From the NCBI RefSeq assembly GCF_007904105.1, contig NZ_CP042325.1:620001-684000 (forward strand): a stretch of 64,000 nt of DNA, written 5' to 3'. Below, in pieces: positions 18,917-28,830 of this stretch. Origin of the DNA: Corynebacterium sp. sy039 (GTDB lineage Bacteria > Actinomycetota > Actinomycetes > Mycobacteriales > Mycobacteriaceae). The notes under the pieces were generated by a model that did no database searches, had not been told where the DNA came from, and saw only the letters and a list, made by a program, of their open reading frames with translations. The first letter of the stretch is position 1. Every line of letters starts with the position of its first letter. A program made the translations under genes and the position numbers.

Positions 18917-20569
18917 TTAGTTGGTCTGCTCATCACGATGTTTTCGATACCATCCAATAAGCGCATCAGTAGAACTATCGCCAGATTGTGCTTTTTCTTT
19001 TCCGCTTACAGCAGCTGCTAAATCATTGGCTTGTTGTTTTCCGAGTTCGACCCCCCATTGGTCAAAGGAATTGATATCCCATATTGCGCCCTCGACGAAC
19101 ACAATATGCTCATATAGAGCAATTAACGTTCCCAGAGCATAAGGATTCAGTTCTGGTGCCAAAATGGTAGTGGTAGGGCGGTTACCTGGCATGACCTTGT
19201 GTGGTACTAATGCGGGATCTACGCCATCAGCAGTAATTGCTGCTGCGGTCTTACCAAAGGCAAGTACCTTTGTTTGTGCAAAAAAATTGCTCATCAGCAA
19301 ATCATGCATACTGCCATCGCCTGTTGCTGTGGGGATGTCTTGTTGTGGGCGGGCGAAACCGATGAAGTCTGCTGGAATAAGTTTTGTCCCTTGGTGTAGG
19401 AGCTGGAAAAAAGCATGCTGACCATTTGTGCCAGGCTCACCCCAGAATATCTCTCCTGTTTGTAGCGTTACTGTCGTTCCATCACGATGCACAGACTTAC
19501 CGTTGGACTCCATAGTTAGTTGCTGCAAATAGGCAGGGAATCGACCAAGGTCTTGGCTGTAGGGCAGCACTGCGTGGCTTTGCGCACCATAGAAGTTGTT
19601 GTACCAGACTCCCAATAGTCCCATAAGTACAGGAACATTATGCGCAAGTTCTGTGTGAGCGAAATGCTCATCCATGTCATGAAAACCATCGAGCAGGCGC
19701 ATAAAATCTTGTGGACCAATGACTGCCATGAGGGATAAACCAATAGCGGAATCCATGGAATAGCGTCCACCGACCCAGTTCCAAAAACCAAACATATTAG
19801 CAGTATCAATACCGAAATCTGCTACTTTTTCGGTGTTGGTAGACACAGCAACAAAATGCTTTGCTACAGCCGCCTCATCTCCTAGTTTCTTGATCAGCCA
19901 ACGCTTAGCAGCATGAGCATTTGCCAGTGTTTCTTGAGTTGTAAAGGTTTTAGAAGAAACAATAAACACAGTAGATTCAGGATTACATTGCTCAAGCACT
20001 GCACTGATGTCTGCAGGGTCGACGTTGGAGACAAAATGTGCCTTAATGCCTGCCGTGGCATAACTGCGTAGTGCTCGCGTGGCCATAGCAGGCCCCAGGT
20101 CGGAACCTCCGATGCCAATGTTGACTACTGTATCAATGCGCTGACCTGTGAAACCGCGCCAAGTGCCAGTTCTAAGCGCAGTGGCAAAGTTACGCATTTT
20201 CTCTAGCACTTCGTGCACATCAGCGACAACGTTTTGCTTATCGACGACCAACTCAGCATCTTTGGGCAGGCGCAAGGCGGTATGGAGCACTGCGCGATCT
20301 TCAGTATTGTTGATATGTTTTCCAGCAAACATATCAGCGATTTTTTGAGATAATCCTCTTGCCTCGGCTAACTCAATGAGTAATGCAATAGTCGTCTCGT
20401 TGATGAGATTTTTAGACAGATCAATATAAAGACCGGCTGCTTCATAGCTAAAGTTTTGTGTACGCTGAGCATCAGCGTCGAAAAGCGCAGATAGAGTTGT
20501 ATTTTTTATGTCAGTGTAATGATCGGTGAGTCTGTGCCACTGGGGTAGAGAAGTGATGTCAGTGCTCAT
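18917..20569 (-). CDS. pgi: Glucose-6-phosphate isomerase
   Basis: 550 residues from the ATG at 20569, chosen over an upstream start because AAGGAG lies 6 nt before it. Signatures visible: [39 protein letters not shown] (PGI signature 1), [47 protein letters not shown] and GALIALYEH-like [15 protein letters not shown] with [10 protein letters not shown] (signature 2). It interconverts glucose-6-phosphate and fructose-6-phosphate. Next to chorismate mutase and pcrA as in other corynebacteria and mycobacteria. Confidence 0.97.
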   Translation of the reverse strand: MSTDITSLPQWHRLTDHYTDIKNTTLSALFDADAQRTQNFSYEAAGLYIDLSKNLINETTIALLIELAEARGLSQKIADMFAGKHINNTEDRAVLHTALRLPKDAELVVDKQNVVADVHEVLEKMRNFATALRTGTWRGFTGQRIDTVVNIGIGGSDLGPAMATRALRSYATAGIKAHFVSNVDPADISAVLEQCNPESTVFIVSSKTFTTQETLANAHAAKRWLIKKLGDEAAVAKHFVAVSTNTEKVADFGIDTANMFGFWNWVGGRYSMDSAIGLSLMAVIGPQDFMRLLDGFHDMDEHFAHTELAHNVPVLMGLLGVWYNNFYGAQSHAVLPYSQDLGRFPAYLQQLTMESNGKSVHRDGTTVTLQTGEIFWGEPGTNGQHAFFQLLHQGTKLIPADFIGFARPQQDIPTATGDGSMHDLLMSNFFAQTKVLAFGKTAAAITADGVDPALVPHKVMPGNRPTTTILAPELNPYALGTLIALYEHIVFVEGAIWDINSFDQWGVELGKQQANDLAAAVSGKEKAQSGDSSTDALIGWYRKHRDEQTN

Positions 20570-20630
20570 GTGATGCTCCTTGAGGGGGTTGAGCAAAGGT
20601 TTGTATTATCTTCTTCCAAGCTAGCGTTAA

Positions 20631-20942
20631 TTAGCCGAGTTTGCCACGTCCCATGCGCAGTAGTAACTGTGCTAAAGCTGGTCCTTCTTCACCGATTTCT
20701 GCTCGGAATTGGTTGATGATTGCTACTTCGCGAGTGTGGACGAGTTTTGTGCCACCAGAACCTAAGCGTGTTTTGCCAATCAATTGTGATATTTCTGCGC
20801 GTCGTTTTACTGCGCTGAGGATTTCTCGGTCGAGGCGATCGATCTCTAAGCGATATTTTTGTATTTCCGCATCGGAAAGTGCATCATCAACGCCTGTAGG
20901 CATGAGTTTTTCAGATGAACTATCAGCAGTAGACATACTCAT
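20631..20942 (-). CDS. Chorismate mutase (AroQ class)
   Basis: 103 residues from the ATG at 20942 (20936 also possible). The all-helical AroQ pattern is present: EIDRLDREILSAVKRRAEISQLIGKTRLGSGGTKLVHTREVAIINQF, with the Arg and Lys residues that bind chorismate, and the C-terminal LAQLLLRMGRGKLG tail. It converts chorismate to prephenate on the way to Phe and Tyr. In corynebacteria and mycobacteria this short cytoplasmic enzyme is activated by complex formation with DAHP synthase; the conserved C-terminal RMGRGKLG segment is the region involved. Divergent from pcrA. Confidence 0.9.
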   Translation of the reverse strand: MSMSTADSSSEKLMPTGVDDALSDAEIQKYRLEIDRLDREILSAVKRRAEISQLIGKTRLGSGGTKLVHTREVAIINQFRAEIGEEGPALAQLLLRMGRGKLG

Positions 20943-21080
20943 TATTGTGCCATGTGCAAGAGGAATTGTTAAAGCCGTGCAAGGTTTTTGCACTGTACTT
21001 TCTTGAAGAAAAGGCGAAAAATTCGGTAGGGGTAGGGTGAAGAACCCCCTATGTCGCTAAGACGTTGTAGGTTAGAAACG

Positions 21081-23513
21081 ATGAATGAATACGTAAACAA
21101 TAATCCTTTTCAGGCAAGAACTACTGACCATACACATCAGGGCTTACCCACTCAGGGCTTAGCAAGTTCTGCTGAGGAGCTTCTCGACGGGCTCAATGAA
21201 CAGCAGAAGCAAGCGGTGACATATCACGGTGGAGCTTTGCTTATCGTCGCAGGTGCTGGTTCCGGGAAAACAGCTGTGCTTACGAGGCGGATTGCCTATT
21301 TAATGCATACAGGAGTGGCACATCCAGGTCAGATTCTTGCTATTACCTTCACTAATAAGGCTGCTGCGGAGATGAAGGAACGCGTAGAGTCTCTTGTTGG
21401 ACCGATCGCTCAACGTATGTGGGTGGCTACCTTCCATTCAACGTGTGTGCGTATTCTTAGGGAGCAAGCAGGACTGATTCCACAGCTAAACAGTAATTTT
21501 ACTATCTATGATTCTGATGATTCCAAGCGTCTGCTGGGAATGATTGCCAAAGATCTTGACATAGATGTCAAAAAGTATCCGCCTCGAATGCTTGCAGCGG
21601 GAATATCCAAGTATAAAAATGATCTCATCAGTGTTGCTCAAGCACAGGCAGAAGTAACGACAGGTGCGGGTTCTTATGAAGCCATGGTGGTGCAAGTATA
21701 TGAGCAGTATCAACGTCGTTTAGCTGATGCTAATGCTGTAGATTTTGATGATCTCATTGCCATAACTGTGTCAATTCTGCAGAATAATCCAGATGTGGCT
21801 GCATACTACCGACGTCGTTTCCGCCATGTTTTAGTAGACGAATATCAAGATACAAATCATGCTCAGTATGTCCTATTGCGTACCTTGGTAGGGGAAGGGG
21901 AACAGGCAAGCCATCTGTGTGTCGTTGGTGATTCTGATCAGTCTATTTATGCCTTTCGTGGCGCTACGATCCGTAATATCGAAGAATTCGAGCGGGATTT
22001 CCCTAGTGCTCAGACTATTGTGTTGGAACAGAATTATCGTTCCACCCAAAATATCCTTAGCGCTGCAAATGCAGTGATTGCGAGAAATAGTCAGCGTAGA
22101 AAGAAAAATCTTTGGACTGAGGCAGGATCTGGTGAGAAGATCATTGGCTATGTTGCCGATAATGAACATGATGAGGCACGTTTCATAGCCACTGAAATAG
22201 ATCACTTGTCTGATCACGGCACAAATTATAATGACATAGCGATCATGTATCGTACGAATAATTCTTCACGTGCAATTGAAGAGATATTTATTCGTTCTGG
22301 TATTCCTTATAAGGTTGTTGGTGGGACTCGCTTTTATGAGCGTAAAGAAATTCGGGATATAGTTGCCTATCTGCGCCTCATTGATAATCCCGAAGATGAA
22401 GTATCACTGCGTAGAATTATCAATACTCCACGACGCGGCATCGGTGATAAAGCCCTTGCTTTACTGAGCCTTCATGCGCAGAATAATCGCATCAGTCTTT
22501 ATCAGGCTCTGCTGGATGCCTGCGCTGATAAAGTCTCATTGCTAGGTACTCGTGCGGTTCGGGCAATAAGTGGTTTTGTGGAATTACTCACTGGGATACA
22601 GCAACGAGCTACAGAGAATCTACATGAACTTACACAGCTTCCTGATATCGCTGCTATGGTTTCCGATATTCTCGACAGTACCGGCTATAAGAGCGAACTA
22701 GAGCAATCGAATGATCCACAAGATGCAGCTCGTCTAGATAATCTCAACGAACTTGTGTCTGTTGCAAGAGAGTTTTGTGCAGAAGCTGCTAATCAATTGG
22801 CATATGTTGAGCAGGAAAGTATTGCAGATATATCTGAGGCTCAGGCTGTTCCTGGCAGTTTGCAGGCATTTCTAGAGAAAGTGTCATTGGTTGCTGATAG
22901 CGATCAACTTCCTGATGAGCAACAAGATGTTGTGACACTAATGACTCTGCACACAGCTAAAGGTCTGGAGTTTCCGATTGTCTTTTTAATAGGTTGGGAA
23001 GACGGACAATTCCCGCATATGCGTGCCTTAGGGGATCCAAAAGAACTGGCAGAGGAGCGTCGTTTAGCTTATGTAGGTATAACACGTGCGCGTCGGAAGT
23101 TATATCTGTCTCGTGCGATTATGCGTAGTTCTTGGGGAAATGCTCAAATGAATCCGCAATCTCGTTTCCTTGATGAGATACCTGGTGATCTTTTAGAGTG
23201 GCGTAGAACAGAACCAGACGGAATGCGTAGTGGTTGGTATGAGTCATATGGTCAACCAAACACGCCACGAACGCAGAATACGTATGGGTCGTATGGAAAT
23301 ATGAGATCGCATAGACCGAATACTGCGCGCACTACTAAAACAAGCCAGTTGCATGTGGTGGTGGGAGATCGCGTTAATCATGAGAAATACGGGTTGGGCA
23401 CGGTGACTGCCGTTGATGGTATGGGGCAGTATATGTCAGCAACAATTGATTTTGGTTCCTCAGGAGTGGTGCGTCTCATGCTCATTGGTAATGTGCCAAT
23501 GGAAAAACTCTGA
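21081..23513 (+). CDS. pcrA: ATP-dependent DNA helicase PcrA/UvrD
   Basis: 810 residues from ATG 21081 (an ATG at 21051 is in frame). Superfamily 1A helicase motifs in order: LNEQQKQAV (Q motif), VAGAGSGKTAVLTRR (I), LAITFTNKAAAEM (Ia), VLVDEYQDTNHAQ (II), VVGDSDQSIYAFRGA (III), LEQNYRSTQNIL (IV), TLHTAKGLEFPIVF (V), EERRLAYVGITRAR (VI). The C-terminal ~60 residues (VVVGDRVNHEKYGLGTVTAVDGMG) form the Tudor-like domain that docks RNA polymerase in PcrA/UvrD. It unwinds DNA 3'-5' in excision repair and at stalled transcription complexes. Confidence 0.96.
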   Translation: MNEYVNNNPFQARTTDHTHQGLPTQGLASSAEELLDGLNEQQKQAVTYHGGALLIVAGAGSGKTAVLTRRIAYLMHTGVAHPGQILAITFTNKAAAEMKERVESLVGPIAQRMWVATFHSTCVRILREQAGLIPQLNSNFTIYDSDDSKRLLGMIAKDLDIDVKKYPPRMLAAGISKYKNDLISVAQAQAEVTTGAGSYEAMVVQVYEQYQRRLADANAVDFDDLIAITVSILQNNPDVAAYYRRRFRHVLVDEYQDTNHAQYVLLRTLVGEGEQASHLCVVGDSDQSIYAFRGATIRNIEEFERDFPSAQTIVLEQNYRSTQNILSAANAVIARNSQRRKKNLWTEAGSGEKIIGYVADNEHDEARFIATEIDHLSDHGTNYNDIAIMYRTNNSSRAIEEIFIRSGIPYKVVGGTRFYERKEIRDIVAYLRLIDNPEDEVSLRRIINTPRRGIGDKALALLSLHAQNNRISLYQALLDACADKVSLLGTRAVRAISGFVELLTGIQQRATENLHELTQLPDIAAMVSDILDSTGYKSELEQSNDPQDAARLDNLNELVSVAREFCAEAANQLAYVEQESIADISEAQAVPGSLQAFLEKVSLVADSDQLPDEQQDVVTLMTLHTAKGLEFPIVFLIGWEDGQFPHMRALGDPKELAEERRLAYVGITRARRKLYLSRAIMRSSWGNAQMNPQSRFLDEIPGDLLEWRRTEPDGMRSGWYESYGQPNTPRTQNTYGSYGNMRSHRPNTARTTKTSQLHVVVGDRVNHEKYGLGTVTAVDGMGQYMSATIDFGSSGVVRLMLIGNVPMEKL

Positions 23514-23546
23514 GTCCATACATTGAAGAAATGCGTGTGATAACGC

Positions 23547-23579
23547 AAAAGGAGCAGTACAACTGTACTGCTCCTTTTT
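23547..23579. terminator. Bidirectional rho-independent terminator between pcrA and the M23 gene
   Basis: Stem AAAAGGAGCAGTACA / TGTACTGCTCCTTTT with a very short loop, flanked by A and T runs on either side, between convergent genes. Confidence 0.9.
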
Positions 23580-23591
23580 GTATGAAAAGGT

Positions 23592-24320
23592 TTAGAAAGA
23601 AACGCCGTGTTCCTCTAACCATGCAATAGGATCTGCTGGGGTGGATCCATCAGGGTGGATCTCAAAGTGCAAATGTGGTCCAGTAGAGAATCCAAGGCTG
23701 CCCATGCCAGCGATTTGCTGTCCAGCAACTACGCGCTCGCCTACGGAGACGTCGAGAGTTTCCATATGGCCATATACAGAGATGGAACCATCATCGTGGC
23801 GAATACGAATCCACTGACCATAACCAGAAGCTGGACCGGAATCAATAACAGTACCATCCATGACTGCGTAGATAGGTGTGCCGGAGGCATTAGCAATATC
23901 AATGCCAGTGTGGAAAGCACCCCAACGGAACTCAAAGAGGGTAGTGAGGATACCATCAGCAGGTTTAGCGATGGTGACTTTTGGAATGCGGATTAGTTCA
24001 TCAATTACAGCTCGTTCTTCACTGTACTGTACTGCTTTGGTGAGCTGGTTGCTTAAGTTGGTGTTTGGCTTAAACTCGGCAATAGAGAGGATCTGTGGTG
24101 AAGTTTCTTCCTCGGCAACAACCTCTCCTTCGTGAGCAGCAAGAGCGATTTTCGCATCTTTGTCTGTAGTTTTAGTGTGAGATTGTGCAATCGCCGCGCC
24201 AGTAGCACCAGAAATAGAAAGAGCACTGGCTACCAAAGTCATAAGGGAAATACGATTTTTGAGGCTAGAGGTGTTTTGTTTGCGGTGTTTTCCGCCAGTA
24301 GTCCGTTGTGCAGACTGCAT
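23592..24320 (-). CDS. Secreted M23 family metallopeptidase (LytM-type)
   Basis: 242 residues. A basic N-terminus and hydrophobic stretch (SLMTLVASALSISGATGAAIAQS) act as signal peptide or anchor. The peptidase domain occupies residues 120-238. Zinc ligands are H137 and D141 in FHTGIDIA and H218 in HLHFE; H185 (YGHM) and H216 complete the catalytic set, so it looks active. It should cleave peptide cross-bridges in peptidoglycan during growth or division. The position next to pcrA is conserved (Rv0950c in M. tuberculosis). The upstream region holds repeats that could bind a cell-wall regulator. Confidence 0.9.
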   Translation of the reverse strand: MQSAQRTTGGKHRKQNTSSLKNRISLMTLVASALSISGATGAAIAQSHTKTTDKDAKIALAAHEGEVVAEEETSPQILSIAEFKPNTNLSNQLTKAVQYSEERAVIDELIRIPKVTIAKPADGILTTLFEFRWGAFHTGIDIANASGTPIYAVMDGTVIDSGPASGYGQWIRIRHDDGSISVYGHMETLDVSVGERVVAGQQIAGMGSLGFSTGPHLHFEIHPDGSTPADPIAWLEEHGVSF

Positions 24321-24740
24321 AAAACTTCACTTTCCTTCTAGTAGCATATGGCAATGTGATTTATTGCTTCGTATAAGCCGAAATGCTGAGTCTCAAAAGC
24401 CCGATTCAGCAAGAGATTACGAAGGTTAATCATATTGTAACCAACTTGTTATCGTTCGAGATGTAACGATAGCGCTTTCTAACTTATTGGGCAAGCTCTT
24501 CTTGTTGAAAAAACAAATTTCTTTTTATCTTTTTGTTAAAAACATCAATGAGCTTGGACAATGCTTAGAAAAAATTTTCCACATCAAACCCCCATCAAGT
24601 GTAGTGTATTTTAACTTTTGTTAATAATTGTTATCTAAAGTTGCTAAAAGTGTGTGGAGGTAAGTTTTCTTAAGTTTCTCCCCCATGGTTGCCGTCGTGT
24701 AATCGACCGTCATCTCTGAATGCGTGGCACAGTTGAAGGC
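24321..24740. promoter_or_regulatory. AT-rich divergent promoter region with short repeats
   Basis: About 420 nt between the divergent M23 and PerM-like genes, without a credible gene. At 24450-24471 there is a 7-bp inverted repeat TATCGTT / AACGATA with 8-nt spacer, and TGTAAC occurs twice, at 24437 and 24463. Such elements could be operators for an envelope regulator like MtrA, which is known to control M23 peptidase genes in corynebacteria; this link is inference. Confidence 0.4.
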
Positions 24741-26471
24741 ATGAGCAAGAAATCTTCTGCACGACAATACTCTGAGCCGGTGCGTCGTCCGCGTAGCGAA
24801 AGTAAACCAACTGTTAGTAGTCTTGGCGGTCGCGGTAATAAGAAAGCGCAGAAGATTTCCTCCACCCGTCCAAGTGGTAGGGTTCGTTCTTTTGATTTTC
24901 GTAATACTCAGCCGAAACAGGTTCAGGTTGATCCCACATTCTTATCACGAGTGCGTGGTTTCTTTCCGATTATTATGGTGCCCAGCCTCAGCGTTGTTCT
25001 TGGGGCAATTATCTTTACCACAATTGCTCTGTTGGCTACTTCGACTTCGATGAGTGCTTTCCCTAGTACAGTCGCTCAATTTTGGTTGGTAGTCAATGCC
25101 GGACCGGTTGTTGGCCGTGGACAAATGATTGAATATCTGCCTTTGTTGCCGACTTTGGCGCTGATGTGGGCAGTCTCGCGTGCGGTGCATCGCATTGTGA
25201 AAGACCGAGTAAGTATCGCAGATCTTGGTGTGCTCACTCTATGTGTTTTCGGTATTCCGTTACTGATAACTTTAACTGCGTGTGCCATGCTTTTCGACGC
25301 CGCTGCGGTCTATGATCTGAGTAGTCCACCAGTATTGCTGGTAGTGCTTCGTACTGTTCTTGTACATTTCATTGCTATGACATGGGGCATGGGCACGAGG
25401 CTCTGGCGTGCTCTGATGCGTCGGTTCGGTTTACCTGAAGAAATTGTTGATGCATTTGTTCTCGCTGTAAAAGTGCTGCTTCGTTTGTGTCTTGCTGCGG
25501 CAATTGTGTATGCGATCAGCCTTGGGGCGCATTATGCCTCGGTTGGTGACACGCTCGCATTGTATCCCACAGCACCTGGAAAAATTGCTGCAATTGGTAT
25601 CAGTATTCTTTATTTACCCAATGTACTTATTGCAACAATGGCTGTGTTGTGTGGTTCCGAAGTAGTATTTGGGCAGGCAACCTTGTCGTTATTCGGACTT
25701 AATTTAGTTCCGCTTCCACCACTGCCTCTCCTTAGTGCTATCCCTGCTGCCATTCCGGATTGGGCAGTAGCACTCATGGTTATTCCTTTCTTTGCCTCAA
25801 TAATGAGTATTTATAAAAATATCCCTAACTTTAGGCAAGCTGGATTCATCATTATTTTTAGTGCGTTTAATTTCCTCATATTCAGTTATCTTGCTAGCGG
25901 ACAACTAGGTGTCTATGAATTCGTTGGTCCTCGTTTATGGCTGAGTACAGGATTAGTAACCCTGTGGATAGGCGTTATTGCTTTGATCGCAGCGACCATA
26001 CGGTTTGTGAGAAGTCGTCACAGCGTTTCTGATATACACGATGAGCCTGGTACTCAGGATGAGGAGGTGGAACCAGGTGTAGCAGCTACAGATATAACAG
26101 ATAGAGAAGACACAGAAGATATAGCTCAGAGTGTGGACGATGATATATCTGGTGGCGACAATGATGGCAATGATGTCAATGATGGCAGCAACGATAGCGA
26201 CGGCAGCGATGTCAATGATGCTAATGACGACAGTGCCACGTCTGCAATAGATGCTGAAGATAGAGCAGATACAACAGATACCGAAAATGATCTTGCTAAG
26301 GAAATAGAGAACACAGAGGAAACAGCAGAAACTGACAATACTGAGAACACTGAGAACGCTGAGAACGCTGAGGCGATTGCTGCCCATGAACATGAGCAGG
26401 ACGTCGAAAAGCACGCGGAGGCTTTACCTGAACAAACACCGGTAGAGCAGACACCAGAATCACAAAAGTGA
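24741..26471 (+). CDS. perM: DUF6350 / PerM-like integral membrane protein with acidic repeat tail
   Basis: 576 residues from ATG 24741, preceded by GAAGG. A basic N-terminal cytoplasmic stretch (residues 1-70, RQYSEPVRRPRSESK) is followed by about nine or ten membrane helices to residue ~430 and a long, very acidic C-terminal tail. The place directly before purN and purH equals that of M. tuberculosis Rv0955 (PerM), a membrane protein needed for persistence and linked to the divisome protein FtsB. The tail, encoded by 26040-26460, is made of degenerate Asp/Asn/Gly/Ser and Thr/Glu/Asn repeats, with an exact 9-nt tandem unit at 26340-26372. It overlaps purN by 4 nt. Confidence 0.78.
   Translation: MSKKSSARQYSEPVRRPRSESKPTVSSLGGRGNKKAQKISSTRPSGRVRSFDFRNTQPKQVQVDPTFLSRVRGFFPIIMVPSLSVVLGAIIFTTIALLATSTSMSAFPSTVAQFWLVVNAGPVVGRGQMIEYLPLLPTLALMWAVSRAVHRIVKDRVSIADLGVLTLCVFGIPLLITLTACAMLFDAAAVYDLSSPPVLLVVLRTVLVHFIAMTWGMGTRLWRALMRRFGLPEEIVDAFVLAVKVLLRLCLAAAIVYAISLGAHYASVGDTLALYPTAPGKIAAIGISILYLPNVLIATMAVLCGSEVVFGQATLSLFGLNLVPLPPLPLLSAIPAAIPDWAVALMVIPFFASIMSIYKNIPNFRQAGFIIIFSAFNFLIFSYLASGQLGVYEFVGPRLWLSTGLVTLWIGVIALIAATIRFVRSRHSVSDIHDEPGTQDEEVEPGVAATDITDREDTEDIAQSVDDDISGGDNDGNDVNDGSNDSDGSDVNDANDDSATSAIDAEDRADTTDTENDLAKEIENTEETAETDNTENTENAENAEAIAAHEHEQDVEKHAEALPEQTPVEQTPESQK
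26340..26372 (+). repeat. 9-nt tandem repeat in the acidic tail of the PerM-like gene
   Basis: Units ACTGAGAAC, ACTGAGAAC, GCTGAGAAC and GCTGAG follow one another, encoding TEN/AEN repeats. Upstream (26150-26240) less regular GATGGCAATGATGTC-like units encode Asp/Asn/Gly runs. In-frame length variation would be tolerated. Confidence 0.8.
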
Positions 26472-27139
26472 CCTTAGCCAATCAACAAGTTACAATACAC
26501 AGAGTGACGAGCACTGAAAAAACCTCCCAGAATGAGCACAAAATACCGATAGTGGTACTCGCCTCAGGATCTGGCACACTTCTGCAAGCGCTTATCGACG
26601 CTCAACCCCAAGGAACATATCGCATAGTTGGTGTTGTTAGTGATGTTCCTTGTACCGCGCTCACCAGGGCTAAAGACGCTAGTATCCCTACAGCCTGCGT
26701 AGCATTAGCACACGGGGCTGATAGGGAAGAATGGAATAGTGAACTTGCTGCTGTCGTAGCAGCTTTTGATCCTGTCTTGGTTGTCTGTGCAGGTTTTATG
26801 AAAATCCTGGGAGCAAACTTTCTTGCGCAGTTTGGTGGCCGCATTATCAATACTCACCCCGCTCTTTTGCCGGCATTCCCAGGTGCTCATGCGGTAAGAG
26901 ATGCCTTGGCGTATGGCGTAAAAGTGACCGGTTCTACAGTGCATTTTGTTGATGATGGGGTAGATACGGGTGAAATTATCGCGCAAGAAGCAGTGAATAT
27001 CGTTGCTGGTGAGGACGAGCACACACTCCATGAGCGAATTAAACAAGTAGAGCGTAGACTCATTGTGTCAGTATTAAACTCTGCAGTCGTGGTCATGGGT
27101 GCAGAGAATGAGATAGAAGAGGTGTCGTTTCACGTATGA
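26468..27139 (+). CDS. purN: Phosphoribosylglycinamide formyltransferase
   Basis: 223 residues; GTG start overlaps the stop of the PerM-like gene (GTGA). Family motifs: [17 protein letters not shown] (phosphate-binding loop), [37 protein letters not shown] with the catalytic His in NTHPALLP, and [17 protein letters not shown] carrying the catalytic Asp. It transfers a formyl group from 10-formyl-THF to GAR in purine synthesis. The N-terminal 26 residues before [10 protein letters not shown] are extra; the true start could be internal. Overlaps purH by 4 nt, so it is translationally coupled. Confidence 0.95.
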   Translation: MTLANQQVTIHRVTSTEKTSQNEHKIPIVVLASGSGTLLQALIDAQPQGTYRIVGVVSDVPCTALTRAKDASIPTACVALAHGADREEWNSELAAVVAAFDPVLVVCAGFMKILGANFLAQFGGRIINTHPALLPAFPGAHAVRDALAYGVKVTGSTVHFVDDGVDTGEIIAQEAVNIVAGEDEHTLHERIKQVERRLIVSVLNSAVVVMGAENEIEEVSFHV

Positions 27140-28704
27140 GTGATGGCATGAGAGCAATCAAACGCGCTTTGGTGAGCGTATATGACAAAACAGGTTTGGC
27201 TGATTTAGCACAAGCCTTGGATAAAGCAGGGGTAGAAATCGTTTCTACCGGATCCACTGCTGCCAAAATTGCGGAACTAGGCATTGCAGTAACTCGAGTA
27301 GAAGAGCTGACTGGTTTTCCTGAATGCCTCGAAGGACGAGTAAAAACACTACATCCGCGAGTACACGCTGGTATTTTGGCAGACACTCGTAAAAGCGAGC
27401 ACCTAGCCCAACTAGAAGAACTTGGGGTATCGCCATTTGAGCTCGTTGTAGTCAATCTTTATCCTTTTACAGAAACTGTTGCCTCAGGTGCAGATTTTGA
27501 CGCTTGTGTTGAGCAAATAGATATTGGTGGCCCATCTATGGTGCGTGCGGCTGCAAAGAATCACCCATCTGTTGGTGTGGTTGTGGATCCAGCTCGTTAT
27601 GATCTGGTGCAAGAAGCATTAACTCATGGTGGTTTTACTCTGGAGCAACGTCGTATGCTTGCGGTAGAGGCATATCGACACACAGCATCCTATGATGTTG
27701 CAGTGGCAACATGGATGAGCAGCCAGGTAGACACAACTAATGAAGAATATCCGGAATGGATTGGTAGTTCTTATAAGCGCGCTCATCAACTGCGTTATGG
27801 GGAAAACCCTCACCAAAGTGCAGCACTATACAGTGATGGCACTGGTTTAGCTGGCGCTAAACAATTCCACGGTAAAGAGATGTCGTATAACAATTACACT
27901 GATTCCGATGCTGCTTGGCGTGCTGCTTGGGACCATGAGCAACCGTGTGTAGCAATCATTAAGCATGCTAATCCTTGTGGTATCGCTATCTCGGATGAGT
28001 CTATTGCTGCGGCACATCGCAATGCGCACGCTTGTGATCCAGTTTCTGCTTTTGGTGGCGTTATTGCTGCTAATCGTGAAGTCACCGTGGAGATGGCACA
28101 GCAAGTAGCAGAGATTTTTACTGAGGTTATTGTTGCTCCTTCTTATGAGCAAGGTGCAATTGACGTGTTGTCCCAGAAGAAAAATATCCGCATCCTACAA
28201 GCACCACAGCCAGAAAAAATTGGTGTCGAACGGCGGGAAATTTCCGGTGGTGTCCTGGTGCAGCAGCGTGATCTTATCGACGCGCCGGGTGACGCACCAG
28301 ATCAGTGGACTCTTGCAGCTGGGGAGCCTGCAGATGAGGCGCTACTGCGCGAACTAGAGTTTGCATGGCGTGCAGTGCGTGCGGTGAAGTCTAATGCCAT
28401 TTTGTTAGCCAAAGATGGGGCAACTGTTGGCGTTGGTATGGGGCAGGTTAATCGTGTTGATGCGGCTAAACTTGCTGTGGAGCGCGCTAATTCCCTAGCA
28501 GGAGACGCAGAACGCGCTAACGGAGCCGTTGCCGCTTCTGATGCTTTCTTCCCATTTGCTGATGGTTTCCAAGTGCTTGCCGACGCAGGAGTAACGGCAG
28601 TGGTGCAGCCAGGTGGATCTATTCGTGATGCTGAGGTTATTGAGGCAGCTAATGCCGCTGGTATCACCATGTATCTCACTGGGTCACGCCACTTTGCACA
28701 CTAA
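27136..28704 (+). CDS. purH: Bifunctional AICAR formyltransferase / IMP cyclohydrolase
   Basis: 522 residues. The N-terminal MGS-like IMP cyclohydrolase domain (residues ~6-200) shows [31 protein letters not shown] and [22 protein letters not shown]. The C-terminal AICAR transformylase domain shows [43 protein letters not shown] with the catalytic Lys-His, and [10 protein letters not shown]...[10 protein letters not shown]. It performs the last two steps to IMP. The gene follows purN with an ATGA overlap and ends at a strong hairpin. Confidence 0.97.
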   Translation: MSDGMRAIKRALVSVYDKTGLADLAQALDKAGVEIVSTGSTAAKIAELGIAVTRVEELTGFPECLEGRVKTLHPRVHAGILADTRKSEHLAQLEELGVSPFELVVVNLYPFTETVASGADFDACVEQIDIGGPSMVRAAAKNHPSVGVVVDPARYDLVQEALTHGGFTLEQRRMLAVEAYRHTASYDVAVATWMSSQVDTTNEEYPEWIGSSYKRAHQLRYGENPHQSAALYSDGTGLAGAKQFHGKEMSYNNYTDSDAAWRAAWDHEQPCVAIIKHANPCGIAISDESIAAAHRNAHACDPVSAFGGVIAANREVTVEMAQQVAEIFTEVIVAPSYEQGAIDVLSQKKNIRILQAPQPEKIGVERREISGGVLVQQRDLIDAPGDAPDQWTLAAGEPADEALLRELEFAWRAVRAVKSNAILLAKDGATVGVGMGQVNRVDAAKLAVERANSLAGDAERANGAVAASDAFFPFADGFQVLADAGVTAVVQPGGSIRDAEVIEAANAAGITMYLTGSRHFAH

Positions 28705-28721
28705 TTCCTAAGAAAAAACAG

Positions 28722-28773
28722 ACACTCCCCAAATTTGAGAGCGCATAGTATAACTCTCGACGTTGGGGAGTGT
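28722..28773 (+). terminator. Terminator after purH
   Basis: Outer stem ACACTCCCCAA / TTGGGGAGTGT followed by TTTTATTTT; an inner GAGAG/CTCTC pair extends the structure. It separates purH from the citE-like gene. Confidence 0.82.
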
Positions 28774-28830
28774 TTTATTTTCACAGAAAACCAAGCGAAG
28801 CTGCCGACGACCTCACTAGAGTTAGAGGGT

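Noticed and set aside
25953..26414. Minus-strand open frames opposite the acidic tail of the PerM-like gene
   Set aside because: Simple-sequence shadow of Asp/Glu/Asn repeats; no start context.
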